Below, one piece after another: positions 8,439 through 17,967 of a DNA stretch of 64,000 bases. Location: assembly GCA_027313705.1 (NCBI GenBank), contig DAHVDE010000065.1:17031-81030 (forward strand). The letters run 5' to 3'. The notes under the pieces were generated by a model. That model saw only the letters and a list, made by a program, of their open reading frames with translations, was not told where the DNA came from and ran no database searches. The position numbers and the translations under genes were made by a program. How positions within the stretch are numbered: position 1 is the first letter of the stretch; the number at the start of each line of letters is the position of its first letter. The DNA is from Actinomycetota bacterium (GTDB lineage Bacteria; Actinomycetota; Actinomycetes; Streptosporangiales; Streptosporangiaceae).

Positions 8439-9707
8439 ATGACGCTGGCCCAGGTTTTTGAGAAGGTGGCTGGTCCTGATGCGCCAGTAGAGTTCCGTGC
8501 ATACGATGGCAGTTCGGCGGGCTATCCTGGCACGCCGCCGGTCAGCGTGACCGTGCGCGACGAGACGGCAGTTAAGTACCTGGCGCAAGCGCCTGGCGCA
8601 ATGGGCCTGGCCCGTGCGTACGTCTCCGGGCACCTCGACGTGGACGGCGACATGTACACGGCGTTGCGCCGCCTCTCCGGCGCTCAGCAGATCTCGCTCA
8701 GTGCCGGAGAGAAACTCGCCCTACTGCGTGATCTTGGCGGCCCGAAACTGCTCTTTCCAAAAATCGCGCCGCCACCGCAGGAAGTCAGGGTAAACCGAAG
8801 CTGGATGATCGGCAGGCGGCATTCCCGCGGCCGGGATGCCAGGGCGATCTCGCACCATTACGACGTGAGCAACACCTTCTACCAATGGGTGCTCGGTCCT
8901 TCGATGGCGTATACCTGCGCGTGCTACCCACGCGCAGACGCCACCCTCGAGCAGGCGCAGGAGCACAAGTTCGACCTGGTGGCGCGCAAGATCGGGCTTG
9001 AGCCTGGCATGCGGCTTCTCGACGTCGGCTGCGGCTGGGGCGGCATGGTCATGCACGCCGCGAGGCATTACGGCGTCAGGGCGCTCGGCGTCACGCTGTC
9101 CGAGCAGCAGGCGCTCTGGGCGCAGCACGCGATCAAGGAAGCAGGCCTTGAGAACCTTGCCGAGGTCAGGCACCTGGACTACCGCGAGGTCTCAGAGACC
9201 GGCTTCGACGCGGTCAGTTCGATCGGGCTCACCGAGCACATCGGCAAGGCGCAGCTCCCCGGCTACTTCGCCTTCCTGGCTGGCAAGCTCAAGCCGGGCG
9301 GGCGACTGCTCAACCATTGCATCACCAGGCCAGACAACAAGGGCATGGCCAGTGTGCGCGGCGGGTTCATCTTCAGGTACGTGTTCCCTGACGGCGAACT
9401 CGAGGGACCTGGCTACCTAGTCTCCGCCATGCACGACAACGGGTTCGAGGTCAGGCACGAGGAGAACCTGCGCGAGCACTACGCGATGACGCTGGCGGCC
9501 TGGTGCGCGAACCTTGACGCGCACTGGGACGAGGCCGTGGCGGAGGTGGGAGAGTCGATCGCGCGGGTGTGGCGGCTCTACATGGCCGGATCACAGCTTG
9601 GCTTCGAGCGGAACGTGGTCCAGTTGCACCAGGTACTCGGGGTGAAGCTGCACGAGGATGGCAGGTCAGACATGCCGCTGCGGCCGGACTGGGAAACGGC
9701 TGGCTAG
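8439..9707 (+). CDS. tmsB: SAM-dependent fatty-acyl phospholipid methyltransferase, TmsB-type
   Basis: A 422-residue member of the cyclopropane-fatty-acyl-phospholipid synthase family. The SAM-binding motif LDVGCGWGGMVMHAA is near residues 188-202, followed by GVTLSEQQ and the SIGLTEHIG segment of the family's active-site region. Start is set by AAGGAGG seven bases upstream, and only ten bases separate it from tmsA, so the two are one operon. With a TmsA-like reductase beside it, methylation to a 10-methylene lipid is more likely than cyclopropanation. Its stop codon overlaps that of the convergent aroG. Confidence 0.82.
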   Translation: MTLAQVFEKVAGPDAPVEFRAYDGSSAGYPGTPPVSVTVRDETAVKYLAQAPGAMGLARAYVSGHLDVDGDMYTALRRLSGAQQISLSAGEKLALLRDLGGPKLLFPKIAPPPQEVRVNRSWMIGRRHSRGRDARAISHHYDVSNTFYQWVLGPSMAYTCACYPRADATLEQAQEHKFDLVARKIGLEPGMRLLDVGCGWGGMVMHAARHYGVRALGVTLSEQQALWAQHAIKEAGLENLAEVRHLDYREVSETGFDAVSSIGLTEHIGKAQLPGYFAFLAGKLKPGGRLLNHCITRPDNKGMASVRGGFIFRYVFPDGELEGPGYLVSAMHDNGFEVRHEENLREHYAMTLAAWCANLDAHWDEAVAEVGESIARVWRLYMAGSQLGFERNVVQLHQVLGVKLHEDGRSDMPLRPDWETAG

Positions 9708-11110
9708 GTCTCCTGGCTGCGGTAGCTTTCCGCGACGGTGAAGGCCAGGTCGAGTGCCTGGCTGCGGTTGAGGCGCGGGTCGCAGGCGGTCTCGTAGCGC
9801 TGGTGCAGGTCGTCTACGGCGAGTTCGAAGCTGCCGCCGGTGCACTCGGTGACGTTGTCGCCGGTGAATTCGATGTGGATACCGCCCGGGTGAGTCCCCT
9901 TGGCCCTGTGCACGGCGAAGAAACCGGCTACCTCGTCGAGCACGGCGTCCAGGTGCCTGGTTTTGACGCCGCTCTGGGTCTCGAAGGTGTTGCCGTGCAT
10001 CGGATCGCAGATCCAGGCTACCGGGGCGCCGTCGCTGGCTACCGCATCGACCAGGGGCGGCAGCACCTCGGCGATGCGGCCCGCGCCCATCCTGGTGATC
10101 AGGGTCAGCTTGCCAGGGATCCGGTCGGGGTTCAGTTGCCTGATGAGGACGAGCAGGTCCTCAGGAGTGGTGCCAGGCCCGATCTTGACGCCGACCGGGT
10201 TGGCGATGGACTTGGCGAACTCGAGGTGAGCCCCGCCTAGCTGCCTGGTGCGTTCGCCGATCCAGGGGAAGTGCGTGGACGTGTCGTAGATCTTGCCTGT
10301 ACGCGAGTCGACTCTGGAAAGCGCGTACTCGTAGTCAAGCAGCAGTGCCTCGTGGCTGGAGTAGAACTCGACGGTGTGCAACTCGGCCGGGTCGGTACCG
10401 CACGCGCGCATGAAGGCGAGCGCACGATCGATGTCGCCTGCCAGCCGTTCATAACGTTGCCCCGCCGGGCTGTCAGCGACGAAGTCGTGGTTCCAGGCGT
10501 GCACCTGCCGCAGGTCGGCGTAGCCGCCGGTGGTAAATGCCCGGCACAAGTTCAGCGTCACGGCCGAGCAGTGGTACGCGCGAAGCAGGCGTCCTGGGTC
10601 AGGCCTCCGCGCTTGCGGTGAGAAGTCGAATCCGTTGACCGCGTCGCCGCGGTAGGCAGGCAGTTCGACCCCGTCCCTGGTCTCCGTCGGCTTGGATCTC
10701 GGCTTGCCGAACTGGCCAGCCATCCGCCCGATCTTCACGACGGGCACGGTCGCGCCGTAGGTAAGCACGACCGCCATTTGAAGCAGGGTCCGCAGCTTGG
10801 CCCTGACCGCGGTGGCGTTAGACCCGGCGAACGTCTCGGCGCAGTCGCCGCCCTGCAGCACGAAGGCCTCGCCGCGGGTCACCGCGGCGAGGCGTTCTGT
10901 CAGCAGGTCACACTCGCCGGCGAAGACCAGCGGCGGCATGCCGGAGAGTTCGTCAGTCACCTCCGCCAGGCGATCAGCATCTGGCCAGTCAGGCTGCTGT
11001 GCCGATGGCTGCTCTGGCCAGCGCTCACGCCAGGGCAGGCGATCGGTGGCAGGCAACTCGGTGGGGAACGCGAAATTGCCCTGAAGCGATGGGGTCGAGG
11101 TCACGCTCAT
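9704..11110 (-). CDS. aroG: Class II 3-deoxy-7-phosphoheptulonate synthase
   Basis: This enzyme condenses phosphoenolpyruvate and erythrose 4-phosphate to DAHP, the entry step of the shikimate pathway. The 468-residue protein is a plant/mycobacterial-type (class II) synthase: LQGGDCAETF with the metal-binding Cys, KIGRMAGQFGKPRS, VEFYSSHEALLLDYE, VGVKIGPGTTP, RMGAGRI, and CDPMHGNTF/HPGGIHIEFTG near the C-terminus. The coding region ends in a CTAG shared with the stop of tmsB. Upstream lies a GC-rich hairpin region shared with dxr; I see no leader peptide or T-box. In some actinomycetes this gene is called aroH. Confidence 0.92.
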   Translation of the reverse strand: MSVTSTPSLQGNFAFPTELPATDRLPWRERWPEQPSAQQPDWPDADRLAEVTDELSGMPPLVFAGECDLLTERLAAVTRGEAFVLQGGDCAETFAGSNATAVRAKLRTLLQMAVVLTYGATVPVVKIGRMAGQFGKPRSKPTETRDGVELPAYRGDAVNGFDFSPQARRPDPGRLLRAYHCSAVTLNLCRAFTTGGYADLRQVHAWNHDFVADSPAGQRYERLAGDIDRALAFMRACGTDPAELHTVEFYSSHEALLLDYEYALSRVDSRTGKIYDTSTHFPWIGERTRQLGGAHLEFAKSIANPVGVKIGPGTTPEDLLVLIRQLNPDRIPGKLTLITRMGAGRIAEVLPPLVDAVASDGAPVAWICDPMHGNTFETQSGVKTRHLDAVLDEVAGFFAVHRAKGTHPGGIHIEFTGDNVTECTGGSFELAVDDLHQRYETACDPRLNRSQALDLAFTVAESYRSQET

Positions 11111-11214
11111 ATCGGCTCAGTGATCCAGTGCTCGGAAAGCGGTTACCAACCAGCAGGGAGTCTAGCCCCCGCCACTCCGCAACATGCCTGCTACCGGCAA
11201 GCGCCTATCACCTA

Positions 11215-11345
11215 CCCCCACGTCGCCGCAACGTGGGGGCTCGGGGCGGGGGGCTGAGCCCTGCGGCGTCACAGCGTAGGTACCGCTGCCCCTGCGGCGC
11301 CGCAACGTGGGGGCTCGGGGGCGGGGCTCGGGGGCGGGGCTCTGG
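11215..11345. repeat. Intergenic hairpin and GC-rich direct repeats between aroG and dxr
   Basis: CCCCCACGT at 11215-11223 and ACGTGGGGG at 11231-11239 form a perfect nine-base-pair stem around a CGCCGCA loop. A 23-bp unit starting CGCCGCAACGTGGGGG occurs at 11224-11246 and again at 11298-11320. The second copy runs into a GGGGCTCGGGGGC tandem. The core recurs inverted at 1143-1155. The aroG and dxr promoters must also be in this divergent gap (11111-11431). Confidence 0.65.
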
Positions 11346-11431
11346 GGCGAGGGCCTGGCGGGGGCGGGGCGCCTTTGGTGCCGCAGCATGCGGGTTCGCT
11401 GTGCGCGGACCTGGTAAGGGACAATGGGGCC

Positions 11432-12685
11432 ATGCGGTCGGCTTCATCAGATGGTCAGCGCGACGTAGTCCTGCTCGGCTCCACTGGCTCGATAGGGACG
11501 CAGGCGGTCGACATCGTGCGGCGCAATCCGGACAAGTTCCGCCTGGTCGCACTGGCAGCCGGCGGTGCCAGCCCTGAGTTGCTCGCCAGTCAGGCGCTTG
11601 AGTTCGGCGTCGAGACGGTCGCGGTCGCCGATAAGCGCGCCGCCCCTGCCGTGAGGGAAGCGCTCGTCAGCGGCGGGGGTGTCGGCGGCAGGGGCGCCAG
11701 GGGTGTCGGGGGTGTCGGCGGCGGGGGTGTCGGCGGCGGGGGCATCACCGTGCACGCCGGCCCGGACGCGGTTGCCGCCCTGGCCGGGCATCCGGCGGAC
11801 GTGGTGCTGAACGCGGTCACCGGGGCGGTGGGCCTGGCTGCGACGCTGTCCGCGCTGGACGCGGGCGTCGTACTCGCGCTGGCCAACAAGGAGTCGCTGA
11901 TCATGGGCGGTGACCTGGTGACGAGCCGGGCGGCACCTGGTCAGATCGTGCCTGTGGACTCAGAGCACTCGGCCATCGCCCAGTGCCTGCGCGGCGGTAG
12001 CAGGGGGGAGGTGCGCCGGCTGATCATCACCGCCAGCGGAGGGCCGTTCCTGCACCGCAGCCCCGCTGAGCTCGCGGACGTCACGCCCGAGCAGGCACTT
12101 GCGCATCCGACCTGGAACATGGGGCCGGTGATCACGATCAACTCGGCGACCCTGGTCAACAAGGGTCTCGAGGTGATCGAGGCGCACCTGCTTTTTGGCG
12201 TTTCCTTTGCCGATATCGAAGTGGTTGTGCACCGGCAGTCGGTTATTCACTCGATGGTGGAGTTCACTGACGGCTCGACGATCGCCCAGGCGAGCCCGCC
12301 TGACATGCGGATACCGATTGCGCTCGCCCTGGCCTGGCCGCAGCGGGTAGCCGACGCGGCGCGGCCGGTGGACTGGACCGCGTCCCATGCCTGGACTTTC
12401 GAGCCGCTTGATGAGGCTGCGTTCCCTGCGGTGCGGCTGGCCAGGGAGGTCGGAAGTGCAGGCGGCACGGCGCCTGCTGTCTACAACGCGGCGAACGAGG
12501 AGTGTGTGGCGGCGTTCCGCGCCAGAACCATTCCTTTCACGGGGATCATGCGGACAGTAGCCCAGGTAATCTCAGAACATGGCGGCTCGGCCTGGCCGGC
12601 CAGCGGGATCGATGAGATCCTCGCGGCGGATCAGTGGGCCAGGATCAGGGCACGTGAGCTGACCAAGACTCACGCGACGGTATAG
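11432..12685 (+). CDS. dxr: 1-deoxy-D-xylulose 5-phosphate reductoisomerase with glycine-rich insertion
   Basis: Dxr converts DXP to MEP with NADPH, the committed step of the MEP isoprenoid pathway. The 417-residue protein shows GSTGSIGTQ (NADPH binding, residues 16-24), [13 protein letters not shown], the metal and substrate motifs PVDSEHSAI and TASGGPFL, and HPTWNMG. Unusually, residues 81-104 are almost all Gly, Val, Arg and Ala, encoded by tandem 15-bp units (GGTGTCGGCGGCGGG at 11711-11725 and 11726-11740, with a degenerate copy near 11679). The insertion falls in a loop of the NADPH domain before [10 protein letters not shown]. Start is the ATG at 11432, with AAGGGA upstream. First gene of the dxr-rip1-ispG block. 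Confidence 0.94.
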   Translation: MRSASSDGQRDVVLLGSTGSIGTQAVDIVRRNPDKFRLVALAAGGASPELLASQALEFGVETVAVADKRAAPAVREALVSGGGVGGRGARGVGGVGGGGVGGGGITVHAGPDAVAALAGHPADVVLNAVTGAVGLAATLSALDAGVVLALANKESLIMGGDLVTSRAAPGQIVPVDSEHSAIAQCLRGGSRGEVRRLIITASGGPFLHRSPAELADVTPEQALAHPTWNMGPVITINSATLVNKGLEVIEAHLLFGVSFADIEVVVHRQSVIHSMVEFTDGSTIAQASPPDMRIPIALALAWPQRVADAARPVDWTASHAWTFEPLDEAAFPAVRLAREVGSAGGTAPAVYNAANEECVAAFRARTIPFTGIMRTVAQVISEHGGSAWPASGIDEILAADQWARIRARELTKTHATV

Positions 12686-12766
12686 GCAGGCTGAGCGGAG
12701 GGCCGGGGTGGGTGTGCCTGGCGGCGGTGCCGCGAGGTGCCCGCGCCGAAAGGAGAGCTAGAGCGG

Positions 12767-13939
12767 ATGAGCTACCTGCTTGGCGTGCTGATCTTCGTGA
12801 TCGCACTGCTGGTGTCGATCTCGTTGCACGAGGCTGGTCACCTGGTGACCGCCAAGGCGTTCGGCATGAAGGCGACGAGGTTCTTCATTGGCTTCGGCAA
12901 CACGATCTGGTCGTTTCGGCGCGGCGAGACCGAGTACGGCGTCAAGGCGCTGCCCGTGGGCGGGTTCGTCGACATCACCGGCATGAGCAACCTGGACGAA
13001 GTCGACCAGGCAGACGAGCCGAGGGCGTTTAGATCCAAGCCAGCGTGGCAGCGGTCGGTCGTGCTGCTCGCAGGTTCGTTCATGCATTTCCTGATCGGGT
13101 TCGTGCTGATCTTCGCGGTCATCGCCGGGCTCGGTGCGCAGAACACCAACGTGATCAGCCTGGATGTCTGCGTGCCTGCGAACGCGAACCAGCTGACCTG
13201 CCCGGCGAACGGGCCGAAGTCGCCCGCCTTGCTTGCCGGGCTGAAGACCGGGGACAGGATAGTCGCGGTCGACGGGCATCAGGTGTCGACCTGGACGCAA
13301 CTCACCAGTCAGATCGTCAAACACAAGGGCGGCAGCACGGTCGCGTTCACGGTGTCACGTGATGGCAGGCAGTTCACCAGGCACATCACCTTGGCCAAGC
13401 TGGCCTTCCGCCAGGGCGGATTCCTTGGCGTCGAGGAAGTGCCATTCGTGCGGGAGAGCTTCCCTGCCGCGGTCGGCTCGACAGGGGCACTGTTCGGGCA
13501 GACGGTGCACAACACCTTCGATGGCCTTGCCAGGCTGCCAAGTGAGATTTCTAAGCTGTTCTCGCCGAACCGGGCGAAATACGGCGGCGGCGTGACCAGC
13601 GTTGTCGGCGTCAGCGAAGCAACCGGCCAGGTGGTCAGCGCGCACGGGGTCAGCTGGCAGGAGAAGACGGCTTTCGTCTTGCTTGTCGTGGCTTCCGTCA
13701 ACATTTTCGTCGGAGTATTCAACCTGCTGCCATTCCTGCCGCTGGACGGCGGCAAGCTGGTGATCGTTATCTTCGAGGGGATCAGGTCCTTCTTCGCCAG
13801 GCTGAGGCGCAGGCCTGACCCTGGCCCCATCGACATGCAAAAGCTCATACCGCTGAGTGTTGGTTTCCTGTTCGTGTTCATCTGCCTCGGCGTGCTGCTT
13901 ATCGCGGCGGACATCTTCAACCCGATCCAACTTCAGTAA
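12767..13939 (+). CDS. rip1: Site-2 protease of the RseP/Rip1 family
   Basis: An intramembrane zinc metalloprotease (M50) that typically cuts anti-sigma factors within the membrane. The 390-residue protein has HEAGH in the first membrane helix (near residues 21-25), a central PDZ domain ([18 protein letters not shown] region near 155-165), and the second metal motif in [12 protein letters not shown] near the third helix. The start follows AAAGGAG at 12749-12754. The order dxr, rip1, ispG is the same as in mycobacteria, where this protease is Rip1; the targets here are unknown. Confidence 0.92.
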   Translation: MSYLLGVLIFVIALLVSISLHEAGHLVTAKAFGMKATRFFIGFGNTIWSFRRGETEYGVKALPVGGFVDITGMSNLDEVDQADEPRAFRSKPAWQRSVVLLAGSFMHFLIGFVLIFAVIAGLGAQNTNVISLDVCVPANANQLTCPANGPKSPALLAGLKTGDRIVAVDGHQVSTWTQLTSQIVKHKGGSTVAFTVSRDGRQFTRHITLAKLAFRQGGFLGVEEVPFVRESFPAAVGSTGALFGQTVHNTFDGLARLPSEISKLFSPNRAKYGGGVTSVVGVSEATGQVVSAHGVSWQEKTAFVLLVVASVNIFVGVFNLLPFLPLDGGKLVIVIFEGIRSFFARLRRRPDPGPIDMQKLIPLSVGFLFVFICLGVLLIAADIFNPIQLQ

Positions 13940-13949
13940 GGCGATAACT

Positions 13950-15086
13950 ATGACCGTCAATCTCGGCATGCCTGGTGCGGCTACGCCACAGCTTGCGTCA
14001 CGCCGGGTTTCCCGTCAGATCATGGTCGGCAAGGGCGCGCACGCCGTCCCGGTAGGCGGGGGAGCGCCAGTGTCCGTGCAGTCGATGACGACGACGCTCA
14101 CCGCCGACGTGAACTCCACCCTTCAGCAGATCGCCGAGCTCACCGCCGCGGGCTGCCAGATCGTCCGGGTGGCCGTGCCTTCGCAGGACGACGCCGACGC
14201 TTTGCCGCAGATCGCTCGCAAGTCCCAGATACCAGTAATAGCTGACATTCATTTCCAGCCAAAATACGTGTTCGCGGCAATTGACGCCGGCTGCGCCGCC
14301 GTCCGAGTCAACCCTGGAAACATCAAGGCCTTCGATGACAAGGTCGGAGAAATTGCCAGGGCGGCGGCCGACGCCCAGGTACCGATCAGGATCGGGGTGA
14401 ATGCCGGATCGCTGGACAAGCGGCTGCTTGCCAAGTATGGCAAGGCCACGCCTGAGGCGCTGACCGAGTCGGCACTCTGGGAGTGCTCGCTATTTGAGGA
14501 GCACGGTTTCCGCGACATCAAGATCTCGGTGAAGCACCACGACCCCGTGGTCATGATCCAGGCCTACCGGTTGCTGGCCGAGCGCTGCGACTACCCGCTG
14601 CATCTCGGCGTGACCGAGGCGGGTCCCGCGTTCCAGGGCACGATCAAGTCCGCGGTGGCGTTCGGCGCGCTGCTCGCCGAGGGCATCGGTGACACGATAC
14701 GCGTCTCGCTGTCGGCGCCGCCGGTCGAAGAGGTGAAGGTCGGCACCGCGATCCTCGAGTCGCTCGGGCTGCGTGAGCGCGGGCTCGAGATCGTTTCCTG
14801 CCCGTCCTGCGGCCGGGCCCAGGTCGACGTCTATAAGCTCGCTGACCAGGTGACCGCGGCACTCGAAGGCATGGACATACCGCTGCGGGTCGCCGTCATG
14901 GGCTGCGTGGTAAACGGCCCTGGCGAAGCCAGGGAAGCCGACCTGGGCGTCGCCTCAGGCAACGGCAAGGGCCAGATCTTCGTGCGCGGCGAGGTGATCG
15001 CGACGGTGCCGGAGTCCCAGATCGTCGAGCGTCTTATCGAGGAAGCCATGAAACTGGCCGCGACCATGACGCCGCAGGATGCCTGA
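13950..15086 (+). CDS. ispG: 4-hydroxy-3-methylbut-2-en-1-yl diphosphate synthase
   Basis: IspG (GcpE) reductively dehydrates MEcPP to HMBPP in the MEP pathway using a [4Fe-4S] cluster. The 378-residue protein has the N-terminal TIM-barrel start ([17 protein letters not shown] region), [13 protein letters not shown], and the cluster ligands at the C-terminus: two Cys in SCPSCGR and one in [12 protein letters not shown]. Start chosen at ATG 13950, ten bases after rip1; upstream in-frame codons lie within rip1. The last eight bases overlap the next gene. Confidence 0.95.
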   Translation: MTVNLGMPGAATPQLASRRVSRQIMVGKGAHAVPVGGGAPVSVQSMTTTLTADVNSTLQQIAELTAAGCQIVRVAVPSQDDADALPQIARKSQIPVIADIHFQPKYVFAAIDAGCAAVRVNPGNIKAFDDKVGEIARAAADAQVPIRIGVNAGSLDKRLLAKYGKATPEALTESALWECSLFEEHGFRDIKISVKHHDPVVMIQAYRLLAERCDYPLHLGVTEAGPAFQGTIKSAVAFGALLAEGIGDTIRVSLSAPPVEEVKVGTAILESLGLRERGLEIVSCPSCGRAQVDVYKLADQVTAALEGMDIPLRVAVMGCVVNGPGEAREADLGVASGNGKGQIFVRGEVIATVPESQIVERLIEEAMKLAATMTPQDA

Positions 15087-16650
15087 ACTCGCGCGGGCGA
15101 CGCGGCCTGCGCTCGCCGCGGTCGCCTTCGCCGCCCTTCTCGCCCTGGCCGGCTGCACGTTCGGGTCGGCGTCGAGTACTTCAGGCGCGCCTGGAGGCGG
15201 CACCGGTGCCGCCGTGCCCGCCACCGAGGCCACGCTGCACTGGAAGGCATGCGGCGGCCAGGGACCGCACGTTCTTTGCGGCCAGCTCAAGGTGCCGCTG
15301 AACTACGCCGACGCGAACGGCAGGAAGATCACCCTCGCGCTCACCGAGGTGCCTGCCACCGCCCCGGTAAGCGAGCGCCAGGGCATCTTGCTTGTCAATC
15401 CAGGCGGGCCAGGCGGCAGTGGCACCGGCATGGCCAGCTTCGTCGCCCAGGGCCTTTCGCCTTCCGTGGCCAGTGACTACGACATCATCGGCTTCGACCC
15501 GCGCGGAGTAGGCGCGTCTGTGCCTTCGATGCATTGCGAACCTTCGTTCTTTGCTACCGCGCGGCCAAACTACATTCCCGCCAGCCGGTCCGCCGAGCAG
15601 GTGCTCAAGGGTCGGGCGAGGACCTATGCCGCTGACTGCGAGAAGAAGTACGCCTGGCTGCTGCCCTACATGACGACTGAGAACGTCGCCAGGGACATGA
15701 ACCAGATCAGGGCGGCCATGGGCCAGTCCAAGCTGAGCTATCTCGGCTACTCCTACGGCACCTACATCGGGCAGGTCTACGCCACGCTGTTCCCGCATCG
15801 GGTGCACCGGATGGTGCTTGACAGCATCGTGAACCCCGATGGCGTCTGGTACGCGGACAACATCGCGCAGGACTACGCATTCCAGGGCCGCATGAACGCG
15901 TTTCTCGCCTGGATGGCGAAATACGACGGCCTCTATCATCTCGGCTCGACGGTGGCGCAGGTGCGCAAATCCTGGTACGAGGCCAGGGCCAGGCTGCTCG
16001 CGCATCCGGTCAAGGACTCGGCGGGCGTGCCCGTGCTCGGCGCGGACGAGTACGACGACACGATGCTCATCGGCGGTTATGACAACGGATACTGGCCAGG
16101 ACTCGCCGCCGCGCTTGCCACCTACCAGCATGTCGGCGGTACCGGGCAGCTCATGACGCTTTACCGCCAGGCGGGCAAGCAAAGCGAGAACGAGTTCGCG
16201 GTCTACAATGCGGTCGAATGCGCCGACGTGGCCTGGCCGCGCAACTTCGCCAAATGGAACACCGATGCCAGGAAGGTCTACTCGACCGCTCCGGTCGAAG
16301 CCTGGGACAACCTGTGGTTCAACGCCGCCTGCGCGTTCTGGCCAGTGCACGGCCCGGCCAGGCCGCTGCGAATCGGAGCGCCCGGCCTGCCGGGAATCTT
16401 GATGATCCAGGGAACCCTGGACCCGGCGACGCCCTACGCCGGTGCTCTCGTCGCTCACCGGCTGCTGCCGACGTCCAAGATGGTAGTAGTGGAAGGCAGC
16501 GGCAATCATGGACAGTCACTGGCCTATCCCCCCAATACCTGCGTAAACGACTACCTCGATCGTTACCTGGCGACGGGTGCGCTGCCTGCGGGACCAGGAC
16601 CAGTCAACGCGACCTGCCAGGCGCTTCCCGCGCCCGTGCCGAGCGGGTGA
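15079..16650 (+). CDS. Secreted lipoprotein alpha/beta hydrolase, tripeptidyl aminopeptidase-like (S33)
   Basis: 523 residues. A signal peptide ends in LALAGC, so Cys26 would be lipidated and the enzyme held on the outer face of the membrane. The catalytic domain has the oxyanion region NPGGPGGSG, the nucleophile Ser in LGYSYGTY, Asp in QGTLDPATP and His in GSGNHG, with a TAP-like C-terminal domain, as in Streptomyces Tap/SlpD proteases. Such enzymes clip tripeptides or short peptides from secreted proteins. The ATG overlaps the ispG stop by eight bases, suggesting translational coupling with an unrelated pathway gene. Confidence 0.87.
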   Translation: MPELARATRPALAAVAFAALLALAGCTFGSASSTSGAPGGGTGAAVPATEATLHWKACGGQGPHVLCGQLKVPLNYADANGRKITLALTEVPATAPVSERQGILLVNPGGPGGSGTGMASFVAQGLSPSVASDYDIIGFDPRGVGASVPSMHCEPSFFATARPNYIPASRSAEQVLKGRARTYAADCEKKYAWLLPYMTTENVARDMNQIRAAMGQSKLSYLGYSYGTYIGQVYATLFPHRVHRMVLDSIVNPDGVWYADNIAQDYAFQGRMNAFLAWMAKYDGLYHLGSTVAQVRKSWYEARARLLAHPVKDSAGVPVLGADEYDDTMLIGGYDNGYWPGLAAALATYQHVGGTGQLMTLYRQAGKQSENEFAVYNAVECADVAWPRNFAKWNTDARKVYSTAPVEAWDNLWFNAACAFWPVHGPARPLRIGAPGLPGILMIQGTLDPATPYAGALVAHRLLPTSKMVVVEGSGNHGQSLAYPPNTCVNDYLDRYLATGALPAGPGPVNATCQALPAPVPSG

Positions 16651-16669
16651 GTGCCGATACTCTGAGAAG

Positions 16670-17527
16670 GTGCTGCGCACCAAGGCCGGGCGTTCATCGG
16701 CCCTTCGCCTCCTAGCCGACCGCGACCGTGAAGAAGCGCTCGCCCTTTGCGACCGTGATCCGGTGGCCAACGTCTTCGTGAGCGCCAGGCTCAGGACCAG
16801 CGGCCTGGACCCGGTAAGTCTCGGTGCCCAGATCTGGGGTTACTACGAGGGAGGCAGACTCGTATCCGCTTGTTACGTGGGCGCCAACATGGTTCCCTTG
16901 GAAGCGGTGCCTGCTGCCACGATCGCGTTCGCCGAGCGGGCCAGGCTCCAGGGTCGCCGTTGTTCCTCGATCACGGGCCGTGCCGACGCCGTGCGTGCGC
17001 TCTGGTCGCACCTGGCGCCGTTCTGGGACCGGCCGCGTGAGATCAGGGATCCGCAGCCCTTGCTGGCGATCGCCAGTGACCCGCTGATCGAGCCGGACCA
17101 GAAAGTCCGCTTGGTGCGCAGGGACGAGATCGGGACCTTGCTGCCTGCCAGCATCGCAATGTTCACCGAGGAAGTCGGCGTCTCCCCGATCGGACCTGAC
17201 GGCGGAGCCGCCTACCGGGCAAGGGTCACAGAACTGGTCGTCAGCGGCCGGTCGTTCGCTCGCATCGACGACGGCGCCGTCACCTTCAAGGCCGAGGTCG
17301 GCGCGGTCACCCCGCAGGCCTGCCAGGTACAGGGCGTCTGGGTGCCACCGCACCTGCGCAACCGCGGCTACGCCGCCGCCGGCATGGCGAGCGTGGTAGC
17401 TGCCGCGCGCCGAACACTTGCCCCGGTCGTGAGCCTTTACGTCAACGACTTCAACGCTCCGGCCCGCGCCGCCTACCACCGCGTCGGGTTCACGCAGGTG
17501 GGCGAGTTCATGTCAGTCTTGTTCTGA
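16670..17527 (+). CDS. DUF4081/GNAT N-acetyltransferase
   Basis: 285 residues. The N-terminal half matches DUF4081 (ALALCDRDPVANVFVSARL; a G-Y-Y-E-G strand), and the C-terminal half is a GNAT fold with the acetyl-CoA motif VPPHLRNRGYAAAGMA, then VSLYVNDFNAPARAAYHRVGF. It is the counterpart of the gene that follows ispG in mycobacteria (Rv2867c in my recollection). The acceptor is unknown. GTG at 16670 was chosen because homology begins there; an ATG at 16577 lies inside the peptidase gene. Its end overlaps the next, convergent gene by 15 bases. Confidence 0.82.
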   Translation: MLRTKAGRSSALRLLADRDREEALALCDRDPVANVFVSARLRTSGLDPVSLGAQIWGYYEGGRLVSACYVGANMVPLEAVPAATIAFAERARLQGRRCSSITGRADAVRALWSHLAPFWDRPREIRDPQPLLAIASDPLIEPDQKVRLVRRDEIGTLLPASIAMFTEEVGVSPIGPDGGAAYRARVTELVVSGRSFARIDDGAVTFKAEVGAVTPQACQVQGVWVPPHLRNRGYAAAGMASVVAAARRTLAPVVSLYVNDFNAPARAAYHRVGFTQVGEFMSVLF

Positions 17528-17803
17528 CCCATGGCCGGCCGCCGCCGGCTTGCGCTCGGTTTCGCCCGCGCCGCGTGGCGCTGGCACTACGGGTTCCTTC
17601 GTGGGATCCGGCATGACCTGACGACCGCCCTGCGTTGCGGAAAACGATCCGCCGGTCACGTCGCCGCGGGTCGGGGGATGTTCTCGCGCCCGGCTGAACG
17701 GATGACGGTCGGCGAGGAAGACAAGCAGAATCCAGATCAGCATGGCCGCCGCGAAAGACAGCGCCATGATCCCCAGCCAGTAGTTGTGTATCTCGCCCGG
17801 CAT
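17513..17803 (-). CDS. Small single-pass membrane protein of unknown function
   Basis: 96 residues. A strong ribosome binding site (AGGAGGTGAC, 7 bases before the ATG) supports it as a real gene. Residues about 9-30 form one hydrophobic helix (LGIMALSFAAAMLIWILLVF), followed by a basic segment (RHPFSRAREH) and a Pro/Gly-rich, probably disordered cytoplasmic or external tail. I do not recognise a family. It is transcribed divergently from helD, and its 3' end runs 15 bases into the GNAT gene. Confidence 0.6.
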   Translation of the reverse strand: MPGEIHNYWLGIMALSFAAAMLIWILLVFLADRHPFSRAREHPPTRGDVTGGSFSATQGGRQVMPDPTKEPVVPAPRGAGETERKPAAAGHGSEQD

Positions 17804-17967
17804 CTGGCCGTCACCTCCTGTGATTTATTCATTACCAGTAGTTAGCAAACCAACCTGCTCGGGTGGGAGTGAAAAAATAAGATGACTGCATCAGGAGAAC
17901 CTTGCTAGCCTTCTGTGCCCTTGTGCCAAGTAAGTCGCCGGCAAGAATCCAGCCAAGGAGCCCAGCC

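Noticed and set aside
11224..11345. Possible CRISPR-like direct repeats
   Set aside because: Only two 23-bp copies with an unequal, non-spacer-like interval; no cas genes. Better described as an intergenic repeat.
17823..17967. Rifamycin-associated element upstream of helD
   Set aside because: No inverted repeat resembling the known GGGGCTTGC/GCAAGCCCC form is present.
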